Origin: Nostoc sp. UHCC 0302
Lineage (GTDB): Bacteria; Cyanobacteriota; Cyanobacteriia; Cyanobacteriales; Nostocaceae
Length of the DNA: 64,000 bases
Assembly (NCBI RefSeq): GCF_038096175.1
Contig: NZ_CP151099.1
Coordinates: 3,226,501 to 3,290,500, forward strand
Direction of reading: 5' to 3'
Positions 16,953 through 24,359 of this stretch are shown here, one piece after another. Under the pieces are notes generated by a model that ran no database searches, was not told where the DNA came from, and worked only from the letters and a program-made list of their open reading frames with translations. The translations under genes were made by a program, and so were the position numbers. Numbering within the stretch: the first letter of the stretch is position 1; the number at the start of each line of letters is the position of its first letter.

Positions 16953-17117
16953 ATGTCAAACAAAACCATTTCATCTAATCTACTTATCGAGCTATCTATA
17001 GATGAACAACAGCTTCTAACTAGAGGCGAAAAAGGCAAGATTAATGCAATTGGTAATTTTATATATAGGGGTGCAGTTTATCCTGCTACCATTAAAATAC
17101 GTTTAAAATTTACCTAA
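16953..17117 (+). CDS. Leader peptide precursor 5 with damaged cleavage site
   Basis: A 54-residue small gene starting ATGTCAAACAAAACC. Residues 10-22 read LLIELSIDEQQLL as in the other leaders, but the Gly-Gly pair is replaced by Arg-Gly (LLTRGEKGK). The short core (about 29 residues) is basic with aromatic residues, ending TIKIRLKFT. It keeps the upstream hairpin and GTAAGTGAGGC. Either it is decaying or it is cut after a non-standard pair. Confidence 0.72.
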   Translation: MSNKTISSNLLIELSIDEQQLLTRGEKGKINAIGNFIYRGAVYPATIKIRLKFT

Positions 17118-17622
17118 AAAGCAAATAACTAACAAGGTAAACCAACTCAGGTAATTAGCTCAATTTCAATCAAATATTGAGATGAACTTGGGTAGTTTAT
17201 ACCTGCAAAATTCTTAAATAAAGATATATAGAAAGGTATGTACTATCAATAGCCCTTACCTTTCTATTTTAGAATTGTTATGAATATAAGTAGTTTTGAT
17301 GATGGGGCAATTTTTTTGATATTAAAGCGTTTAGCTTTAATATTACAAGTTTAATCATTAAGATATTTTCTGATCAAGAGTAGGAAGATTACCTACTTCT
17401 GAACATTAAAAAATCTATTAGAGCCAGATGAATATATCAATCAAATATAATTGATTGATTAATAAAATGGGAAGCGATCGCAACATAAAAGTTTAAAACT
17501 CTATGGTAATCATTGTTAAAATAGATACTAAACTCACCGTTAAACAAAGATTAGAAATTTATTTTTTTTATTTATTACTTTTGGATAGTTTAATTATAAA
17601 AAACAGAGCTATAAATAAGAAT

Positions 17623-17652
17623 ATAGGTATTAGATACCTATGTAAGTAAGTG
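17623..17652 (+). promoter_or_regulatory. 5' hairpin and ribosome site of precursor 6
   Basis: An 8-bp perfect stem ATAGGTAT / ATACCTAT with a three-base loop (17623-17641), followed by GTAAGTAAGTGAGGC. Compact version of the locus hairpin. Confidence 0.6.
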
Positions 17653-17664
17653 AGGCAATTCATT

Positions 17665-17856
17665 ATGACAGTTCAAATCATAGAATCTGACTTATTGGTG
17701 GATTTATCCACAGATCAGCAACAACTGTTGTCTGGTGGACAGTTTTTTCCACGACGACCACAAAATAATCCCGATATTATAGTCACGGGTAATCTTACCA
17801 CTTCTCAAGGCGATCAATTTCCTATTCGAATTTTAGGTTTTAGGCTCGATCAGTAA
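17665..17856 (+). CDS. Double-glycine leader peptide precursor 6
   Basis: 63 residues from the ATG at 17665 (a GTG at 17650 falls within the ribosome-site repeat and is rejected as the start). The leader LVDLSTDQQQLLSGG ends at residue 25. The 38-residue core QFFPRRPQNNPDIIV continues with polar and hydrophobic residues and ends ILGFRLDQ. No Cys and no internal repeat. A long imperfect hairpin follows at about 17896-17970. Confidence 0.82.
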   Translation: MTVQIIESDLLVDLSTDQQQLLSGGQFFPRRPQNNPDIIVTGNLTTSQGDQFPIRILGFRLDQ

Positions 17857-18127
17857 TCCTTATCTAGCCAATTCACTAGGTTAAACATTCATGGGGTGAG
17901 AAGACTCATATAAGCCGCTCAAAATAAATCTGATTTTGAACGAGTTTAAGCAGTCTCAAATGTTCTCTAAAGATATTAAAACAATTGCTAGAGGCAAGAA
18001 AAGTATATACTAGAAATAGCTATATCTTTTCTAATCACCCCCTTTATTAAATTTGGCAAAAAAGTTTAATTCAAATAAGAATACTAGGTAAAACATTACC
18101 TAATCCAAAAGCAATATTTTAAGCTTT

Positions 18128-18232
18128 TTTATTTCTAACTTTAGGGTAATTTAATCTCTAAAAAATATGTTTAGAAATAAAAGTATAGGTGTTATGCCTT
18201 ATATATCTTATACAGATGTGTGTAACACCTAT
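18128..18232 (+). promoter_or_regulatory. Upstream box and 5' hairpin of precursor 7
   Basis: The conserved box TTTATTTCTAACTTTAGGG continues into TAATTTAATCT (18128-18157) and lies 98 bases upstream of the ATG. The hairpin ATAGGTGTTA / TAACACCTAT (18185-18194 and 18223-18232) is a 10-bp perfect stem. Between them is the shared AGAAATAAAAGTATAGG. Probably promoter plus transcribed leader. Confidence 0.65.
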
Positions 18233-18254
18233 TAGTAAATGGAGGTAATGAATT

Positions 18255-18437
18255 ATGTCTGATTCAATTAAGACATCTGATTTGTTTGTAGAGTTATCTA
18301 CTGAAGACCAGCAGCTCTTAGCTGGTGGACGACGTGACTACGATGATGATTACGACGACTACGACCACGATCACGATCACGATCATGGCAGAGGTAAAAG
18401 ATGTTATACACGATGCAAGCGTGTCTGTGAATACTAA
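18255..18437 (+). CDS. Double-glycine leader peptide precursor 7, Asp/His-rich core
   Basis: 60 residues. The leader FVELSTEDQQLLAGG ends at residue 25. The 35-residue core has two parts: RRDYDDDYDDYDHDHDHDH, an Asp/Tyr stretch followed by alternating Asp-His, and a basic Cys-containing tail GRGKRCYTRCKRVCEY with three cysteines. The Asp-His tract is a plausible divalent-metal (zinc, nickel, copper or calcium) binder; the cysteines could form a disulfide or also bind metal. It is preceded by TGGAGG. Confidence 0.82.
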   Translation: MSDSIKTSDLFVELSTEDQQLLAGGRRDYDDDYDDYDHDHDHDHGRGKRCYTRCKRVCEY

Positions 18438-18878
18438 GTTGTGAAACCACGCAAGCTTAGTAGTTTCGTAGTTGGAACTTTGCCAATAAGAGGAGAAAAA
18501 AACTGACATAATTTGCTTAATATTAATTAAACTTTGCAAGAATATGAGCAGTCTATTCTCTTCTCTTCAGGCATATAATCAACAAACTCAAAACAAAAAG
18601 ATAGTTGCTATTAATAGCAACTATCTTTGTACAATGTAAAAATTATTATTCTTTAATGAATTAATTACATTAAACATCAAACTACATACTTATCTGAATT
18701 TATCTTAAATTAACAATAAAATTTTTTAAAGTTTAAAGTGATATTTAATATAAAAAGTTAAAAATGTCTGACTTTATTTAAATAACTTTAATTAGTCCGA
18801 GCTTTGTATTTAATAAAGCTTTTATTTTATTTACAGTTACTAAGCTTAGTCTATTTCAATAGTAATAAGTTTATTACT

Positions 18879-18980
18879 TTTATTTCTAACTTTAGGATAA
18901 TTTAATCTTTGTAAAATCTGTATAGAAATAAAAAGAAAAGTATTACACACATTTATTTTTTGCAAATATGTGTGTAACAC
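18879..18980 (+). promoter_or_regulatory. Upstream box and 5' hairpin of precursor 8
   Basis: The box TTTATTTCTAACTTTAGGA continuing TAATTTAATCT (18879-18908) ends 100 bases before the ATG. The hairpin GTATTACACACAT / ATGTGTGTAACAC (18940-18952 and 18968-18980) pairs at 12 of 13 positions. Confidence 0.65.
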
Positions 18981-19007
18981 GTCTATACAAAATTGAGGTA
19001 ACCAATT

Positions 19008-19226
19008 ATGTCAAATCAAGACAACCATTCTGATTTACTTGTAGAATTATCAGCCAAAGAACAGGAGCTACAAGCTGGCGGCTATGGCGGTTGTTACCCC
19101 TATGGCGGCTACGGCGATGGTTTCTATGGTGGTGGCTACGGCCGTGGTTTTTATGGTGGTGGCTACGGCCGTGGTTTCTATGGTGGTGGCTACGGTCGCG
19201 GCTTTTATGGTCCTGGCTTCTACTAA
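19008..19226 (+). CDS. Double-glycine leader peptide precursor 8, Gly/Tyr-repeat core
   Basis: 72 residues. The leader LVELSAKEQELQAGG ends at residue 25. The 47-residue core is built from Gly, Tyr, Phe and Arg with three copies of GGGYGRGFY (27-bp DNA repeats) and one Cys near its start (GGCYPYGG). This composition recalls glycine-tyrosine-rich cell-wall or structural peptides, and it could self-associate. It differs entirely from the other cores yet has the same leader and 5' flank. Confidence 0.85.
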   Translation: MSNQDNHSDLLVELSAKEQELQAGGYGGCYPYGGYGDGFYGGGYGRGFYGGGYGRGFYGGGYGRGFYGPGFY

Positions 19227-19276
19227 GTTTATAAAGTCTATTGGCTCAGTAATTAGCTAGGTCAAAGGTTACAATT

Positions 19277-19362
19277 ACTGGGGAGAGAAAAGATTTATAT
19301 AACTCGCTTTAGATAAATCAAACAAGCTTTCTGAGAGTTTAAGTAGTCTTTTCTTTCCTCGC
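19277..19362 (+). terminator. Long imperfect hairpin after precursor 8
   Basis: The left arm GGGGAGAGAAAAGATTTATA with AACTCGCTTT and the right arm AAGCTTTCTGAGAGTTTAAG with TAGTCTTTTCTTTCCTC pair over about 30 positions with small bulges. Related hairpins follow precursors 2, 4, 6 and, more weakly, 9. Confidence 0.5.
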
Positions 19363-19551
19363 AACCTAATACCAAATTAAGTGAGCATGCATAATTATAA
19401 ATATTAAAGAAAGCGATCGCTAAAATTAAAAAACAAAAAAATTTAACATTATCCAATTAATATGGGTGAAATTTTTTGCTGGCTATCCTAAAAATCATGA
19501 ATCTATTCTCCAATAAACTTTTCATGAGCTAAAAGGAATAAAATTAGTATT

Positions 19552-19668
19552 TTTATTTCTAACTTTAGGATAATTTAATCTTTGTAAAATATATTTAGAA
19601 ATAAAAATATAGGTATTACACAAATATTTTTTGTACATATGTGTGTAATACCTCTTTAAAAAAGTGAG
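19552..19668 (+). promoter_or_regulatory. Upstream box, 5' hairpin and ribosome site of precursor 9
   Basis: The box at 19552-19581 is identical to that of precursor 8 and lies 98 bases before the ATG. The hairpin AGGTATTACACA / TGTGTAATACCT (19611-19622 and 19642-19653) is a perfect 12-bp stem with a 19-base loop. AAGTGAGG follows. Confidence 0.68.
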
Positions 19669-19678
19669 GTAAATAATT

Positions 19679-19843
19679 ATGGCAAATCAAGAGAATCAAT
19701 CTGATTTACTTGTGGAATTACCCAACGAAGAACAGCAACTTCTATCTGGAGGCCGCTGGGGCGGCGGCTGGAGACGAGGCCACTGGGGCGGCGGCTGGAG
19801 ACGAGGCCACTGGGGCGGCGGCTGGAGACGAGGCGGCTGGTAA
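19679..19843 (+). CDS. Double-glycine leader peptide precursor 9, Trp/Arg/Gly-repeat core
   Basis: 54 residues. The leader LVELPNEEQQLLSGG ends at residue 25. The 29-residue core is made only of Arg, Trp, Gly and His, with three 9-residue units of WGGGWRRGH type encoded by 27-bp repeats. It is strongly cationic and Trp-rich, like membrane-active antimicrobial peptides, though activity is not shown. Its GC content is far above the flanks because of the repeat. Confidence 0.82.
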   Translation: MANQENQSDLLVELPNEEQQLLSGGRWGGGWRRGHWGGGWRRGHWGGGWRRGGW

Positions 19844-19968
19844 GCTAATCGGCAAAGTCCACTAACAGATGAATCAGCATAACTCGATTGATATAAATCA
19901 GTTTTGAGAAAATTTAGTACACTCTTGTTTATTTTCTCAAAGCATTCAATCGACAGGCTAGAGATGAG

Positions 19969-20007
19969 AAAGGTAGGTGCTAAGAATAACGCCTGCCTTT
20001 TTCTTTT
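19969..20007. terminator. Terminator at the end of the peptide array
   Basis: Arms AAAGGTAGG / CCTGCCTTT (one wobble) with a 14-base loop, followed by TTCTTTTT. It separates the array from the convergent alpha/beta hydrolase gene. Confidence 0.7.
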
Positions 20008-20043
20008 TGTCTTACCAAATTCAAGATAGTTACTTAGTGTAAA

Positions 20044-20970
20044 TTACGCCTCCAATTTTGCCGAGTTTATTACTATCGATCGCTCCGAAATCCAGTCTTG
20101 TAAAATCGGATTTACTAACTCAGGAGCTTCATCTTGAGGACAATGCCCCACCCCTTCCAAAGGAATAAACTTTAGTACTTGGGGGAAGTTGCCTAATTCT
20201 CTCCCCAATTCAATTGGTTCCCAGGGATCAGCCGTTCCCCACAAAATAATTGCAGGGCAGGGCAATTGTGGTAAAAGGTCTTCAGGTAGAGGCCCTGTAG
20301 AATAACTAGTAAAAGCCAGAAATACGGCTACAGCACCTGGATCACTTGCGGGCGCAGTCAGAATATCTACTAACTCATCTGTCACCACCTCAGCATTCGC
20401 ATAAGCTTGCAGCAAAATCTTCCGCACTGTTTTTGGTTTAGCAACTTGATTGAAAAAGAACTGGCCGAGCGGTTTAATAGATAGCAGGCGTTGTAACACA
20501 GGCGCTCCGACACGACGAGTCCAAGGTAAAGTTGCACGTTTGCGATCGTGTAATAGTCGGAGTGAACAATTAAGCAAGGCAACTCCTAAAGCAATATCCG
20601 GGTTGCTTACCGCTGCTTGCATGACGACAATACAGCCAATAGAATTTCCCACTAAAAAAGCTGGTTCACCAACCACTTCCCGGCAAAAATCTGCTACTTG
20701 CTGTCCCCAAGTTTCCAATGTGTAGTGCATTTGTTCACCTGGTTGAGGTTTCGCTGAAGCCCCAAAACCAATCAAATCTATAGTATAAACACGGCAATTT
20801 TCTGCTAATGCAGGGATATTTTTCCGCCAGTGCCACCAAGAAGCCCCAAAACCATGCACTAAAACAACAGCCGGCCCAGTATCTCCTTCGGCTTGATAGC
20901 AGATAGGATAATCTTGCCAAATCCAGGTTTTTGTGGGGGTAAGTGTTGTTTTTGAACTAGAGTTTGTCAT
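20044..20970 (-). CDS. Alpha/beta fold hydrolase
   Basis: About 308 residues from the ATG at 20970 (MTNSSSKTTL). The frame is open further upstream, but that extension has no ribosome site. It has the oxyanion motif LVHGFGASWWHWR, the nucleophile elbow LVGNSIGCIV (Ser), an acid in WGTADPWEP and the catalytic His in EGVGHCPQDE. This form is common in cyanobacteria and plastids among hydrolases related to pheophytinase-like and esterase proteins. Probably an esterase or thioesterase in the cytoplasm; substrate unknown. Confidence 0.88.
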   Translation of the reverse strand: MTNSSSKTTLTPTKTWIWQDYPICYQAEGDTGPAVVLVHGFGASWWHWRKNIPALAENCRVYTIDLIGFGASAKPQPGEQMHYTLETWGQQVADFCREVVGEPAFLVGNSIGCIVVMQAAVSNPDIALGVALLNCSLRLLHDRKRATLPWTRRVGAPVLQRLLSIKPLGQFFFNQVAKPKTVRKILLQAYANAEVVTDELVDILTAPASDPGAVAVFLAFTSYSTGPLPEDLLPQLPCPAIILWGTADPWEPIELGRELGNFPQVLKFIPLEGVGHCPQDEAPELVNPILQDWISERSIVINSAKLEA

Positions 20971-21033
20971 GGTAAATTTTGTAAATATAATCTTATGAAC
21001 ATAAAGTAAAGACACCCAAGAAACAGTATACAA

Positions 21034-21126
21034 GTTAATTCATAGGGACTATTTTGTGCTTTTTACAACTTAAAAATACAGTATTAATACTGAGAAGACA
21101 AAAAAATATTATTAAGGCTATATAAC
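21034..21126. other. Short intergenic region
   Basis: Upstream region of the alpha/beta hydrolase gene; AT-rich, with no other feature. Confidence 0.5.
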
Positions 21127-21800
21127 GGCTTATATGAGTTTGTCAGGGCAAACTACTCAAGCCTGTTTCCAAAACTGTTAGCTCAAAGCCAGTTCAATCG
21201 GCGTGCTAGACGCTTGGAGGGAATGCTGGAAGAATTAAGACGTTTCTGGGTTCTTGAGTTGGGGGCAATCTTTGAGCGCACCTTACTGTTATATACAAAA
21301 CAAGTGTCAGTAGTTGGCTACAAACGTGACAAACGCCTTCATTGATTTTACTGGAAGTGCTGATTATGGTTGGTGTGCTAGTCGGAAAATGAATTACTTT
21401 AGCTACAAATTGGTACTCATCAGTACCCTCAACGGTATACCCCTAGTTTACTCCTTATACCATTTCATTTTAAAAATGATACAAATACTTTGGTAGGGAC
21501 ACGGCATTGCCGTGTCCCTACGAGAAATTTATTATCAAGATTTTCGTGAATTAGTATTAGTGCCAGCTAGTACTGATGAACGTCTAGCGGCAGAATCTGT
21601 TTTAGAATGCGTTCGTGGCTGTCGCATCTTGGTCGATAAAGGATTTATTGGCGGCGAATGGCGAAAAGGTATTTCCCAAACCACAGGCAATCAAATTTTC
21701 ACTCCCAAACGAGCCAACCAACTTCAACCACAGCCAAAAGCTTTTGAGGGTTTATTAAATAGCCTACGCGAGCGTGTTGAAGGTGTATTTAACGAGGTAC
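21127..21800 (+). pseudogene. IS982-type transposase remnant
   Basis: Translating across frames gives the pieces FPKLLAQSQFNRRARRLEG, VSVVGYKRDKRLH, FTGSADYGWCASRKMNYF and LVPASTDERLAAESVLECV, then GCRILVDKGFIGGEWRKG, a recognisable DDE transposase of IS982 type. It is broken by frameshifts and stops (around 21340), by the small element at 21457-21557 inserted between VY and LVPASTDE, and by loss of the C-terminus after GVFNEVQN. It is inactive. Confidence 0.8.
21457..21557. mobile_element. Small MITE-like element, copy 2, inside the IS982 remnant
   Basis: Runs from ATACCATTTCATTTT through the palindrome at 21493-21521 to GAATTAGTAT, with ends that are imperfect inverted repeats. It differs from the copy at 10172-10273 at only a few positions. 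It splits the transposase coding sequence, so it moved after the IS arrived. Confidence 0.75.
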
Positions 21801-21833
21801 AAAATCCCTACTCCCCACTCCCTGCCTCTTCTC

Positions 21834-24053
21834 CTAGCCTATTTCTTCTAAGTAGCGAGAAATAGCATTATCAAGGTGTGGCATTAATTCACCTCGACTG
21901 CTACCGAGAACGCTGTAAGCTGGGCGAGGAGCGATGAAACCCAATTCTTGCGTAGGCAGAGAAATTAAACTACTGGCACTTACGCCAGCCTTTTTAGCTG
22001 CTAACAGTGCCAAATCAGACCATGCGACAGCACCCTTGTTAGCCAAATGCCACAAACCGTTCTCACCATCAATCAGCAAATCAAGGCTGGCATGAACAAG
22101 ATCAGGTACATAAGTTGGCGAGACGATCGCATCTTTGGCAGCAACGAAAGTATTACCAGCAGATAATTGCCGCAGGGCGATTGTGACGAAGTTGTATTCA
22201 TCCCAAGGGCCAAAAAATGCACTGGTGCGAATCACTAACGATGTGGGATAAGCCTGCAATACCAGCTTTTCTGCTAAAACTTTACTACACCCATATACAT
22301 TGAGAGGCCCAACCGTATCACTTTCCACATAAGGATTAGACTCAGCACCGTCAAATACTAAATCTGATGAGAAAGTTAACAGCGCCACATGATGTTGAGC
22401 GCAAGCAGCAGCTAAAATCGCTGGGCCTTCAGCATTGACTTGCAGGCAAATATGGGGTTCGCGTTCTGCATCGTCCACCCGCACATAGCCCGCAGCGTTT
22501 ACAACTGCCCACGGTTTCAACTGGGTAAGCACTGCATTCACAGAGGCGGGATTAGTAATGTCCATCTCTTGGCGTGTTAGCAGGTGATATGTGATCCCGC
22601 GTATTTCACACAAGCGAGCAAAAGCCTTCCCTAAAGTTCCTGTGGCTCCGATGATCGCCAAGGGACGCGGGGAGGTAGGAGTAGAAGCGCGATTAATCAC
22701 AGAGGTTTCCCCGATCACTGCACTGCAACTTAGTGCAGGGTATAACAGGCGCTCTTGCCGATGCCACCAGCCAGGGGTCTCAAGTAGCGGATGATCTGGT
22801 TTATGCCCATTTGCTAAATCCTGCACCATTTTTGCGATCGCTGTTGGTCGAGGATGTGGCGACCGCAAATCAAACACGCCTGACTCGTAGTAGCCGTGAG
22901 ATTTTGTGACTAAACTATTCCAATCGTAGCTACCAAGGAGCGCCCAAGCAGTGACAGCGCGGATATCCACCCCCTCACCTTGTAATTCCTGTGCGGCATT
23001 CCACACTTCATATAACCAGCGTAGTTGTTCCTCGCGGGTGCAGCTGATATGAGCTTCCGTAACCGCAAGTGGCAGATTATAGCGTTCCCATGTTTCTTTG
23101 AGTAAAGTTCGCGGCCCTGCCAAACCCTCAGCACAAACTCTCACCGCTTCTACATCTGCATACTTGTCTCGTCCATTACCTCCATGCGTCCCAACTGGAT
23201 AGTTTTCTAGATTTTCATCCAAAAAGCGTTCGCTTGTCAGGTAATGATTAATACCGATGATGTCAGGTGGACAAGTATTTTGCAAAAATCCCTCAAGTTC
23301 AGCACCACTAATACCGCAGTCTTGAAGGTAACCCCACATTGGATGAGTTGGGCTGATTCGACCGCACAATAAATCAAAACTCAACCAGCGGCGCTCGTTT
23401 TCAAATTCTGCTTGATATGCCAGCTTTGATGTACTGTAAATCTTCCCTAAATCTTCAGTTTGCACTAGTTGAGCATTAGGGTTGACTTGGCGGATTGCTT
23501 GCATCGAAAGGGCGATCGCTCGACACTCTCCCAACAAAGCACGAGCAAAAGTTAAATCATCCCGACCGTGAGGATACCAGTGACCGTACATCCCACTGAA
23601 TCGCGCTGTTGTCAGTGGTTCATTTACTGGTGTGTAATGCGTTACCCAAGGATAGCGTTCGGCAACCGCACGGGCAAATACCGCTAGTTTTTCGGGAAAT
23701 TCTGGATCTACCAAGCTGGTATCACGCGGGCCACTACCATGATGCACTAATCCCACAATCGGACGAATGCCGAGTTCGCGCAACCGTTCCAGTCGCTCAT
23801 CTGCCCACAACCAGTCAGCATTCTCCAAACCATTGGGCGCTATCTTCTCCCAAAGGATGGGATAGCGAATCGCATCTATACCTAGTTGGGCAAATAAGTC
23901 TAGGTCATCCAAGCGTGTTGCATGACCATTGCGTTCTAACTGGTCAAAATACTCTTCACCCACACGATTAACCGTACACTCTACACCAGCCCAAACTTCT
24001 AAAGGAAGTTTTGATTTAGGTGTGTTGAGTGTCGAGTTGAAAGCAAAAGCCAT
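21834..24053 (-). CDS. Fusion: family 1 glycoside hydrolase-like domain plus dTDP-4-dehydrorhamnose reductase-like domain
   Basis: 739 residues. Residues 1 to about 435 match glycoside hydrolase family 1: acid/base motif HYTPVNEPLTTARFSGMYG near 140-160 and a nucleophile-region motif LAVTEAHISC, with NHYL in between. Residues about 455-739 are an RmlD/RfbD-type reductase: nucleotide motif IIGATGTLGKAF, NAAGYVRVDDAE, FSSDLVFDGA and the catalytic YGCSKVLAEK. It may couple glycan trimming to deoxysugar synthesis, or act as a dTDP-sugar enzyme with a glycan-binding lectin-like domain. It is next to the glycosyltransferase-mutase fusion on the same strand, supporting a surface-glycan role. Confidence 0.88.
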   Translation of the reverse strand: MAFAFNSTLNTPKSKLPLEVWAGVECTVNRVGEEYFDQLERNGHATRLDDLDLFAQLGIDAIRYPILWEKIAPNGLENADWLWADERLERLRELGIRPIVGLVHHGSGPRDTSLVDPEFPEKLAVFARAVAERYPWVTHYTPVNEPLTTARFSGMYGHWYPHGRDDLTFARALLGECRAIALSMQAIRQVNPNAQLVQTEDLGKIYSTSKLAYQAEFENERRWLSFDLLCGRISPTHPMWGYLQDCGISGAELEGFLQNTCPPDIIGINHYLTSERFLDENLENYPVGTHGGNGRDKYADVEAVRVCAEGLAGPRTLLKETWERYNLPLAVTEAHISCTREEQLRWLYEVWNAAQELQGEGVDIRAVTAWALLGSYDWNSLVTKSHGYYESGVFDLRSPHPRPTAIAKMVQDLANGHKPDHPLLETPGWWHRQERLLYPALSCSAVIGETSVINRASTPTSPRPLAIIGATGTLGKAFARLCEIRGITYHLLTRQEMDITNPASVNAVLTQLKPWAVVNAAGYVRVDDAEREPHICLQVNAEGPAILAAACAQHHVALLTFSSDLVFDGAESNPYVESDTVGPLNVYGCSKVLAEKLVLQAYPTSLVIRTSAFFGPWDEYNFVTIALRQLSAGNTFVAAKDAIVSPTYVPDLVHASLDLLIDGENGLWHLANKGAVAWSDLALLAAKKAGVSASSLISLPTQELGFIAPRPAYSVLGSSRGELMPHLDNAISRYLEEIG

Positions 24054-24359
24054 AAATTACACCAATTCGTAATTCGTAATTAAAAAAGTTAAACTAAATG
24101 CAATAAAGTTCAGAGAAGTTGAAAATCTGTGCCATGCCAGTAGTGGCGTGTTATGCCGTAGGCTAACGCACCTTAAATTGTTGATGGTGCGGCGCTTGGC
24201 GACAACGCACCCTACATTGCTAATTCATAGATAGTTTAGTTTTCTTGTTTTAACTTAGTAGTTCGCAATTGATAATTCATAATTCGTAGTTAGTACTTCT
24301 AATTACGAATTACGAATTACGTAGCTTGCTTCTCGCTTTTGGCGAGTATTACGAATTAC
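24054..24359. other. Intergenic region rich in AATTCGTAATT repeats
   Basis: Contains repeated AATTCGTAATTCGTAATT and AATTACGAATTACG tracts (24065-24082, 24300-24320, 24348-24358) plus an inverted GCGTTATGCCG-type patch at 24150-24220. These are ordinary dispersed short repeats of the Nostoc type; no gene. Confidence 0.6.
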
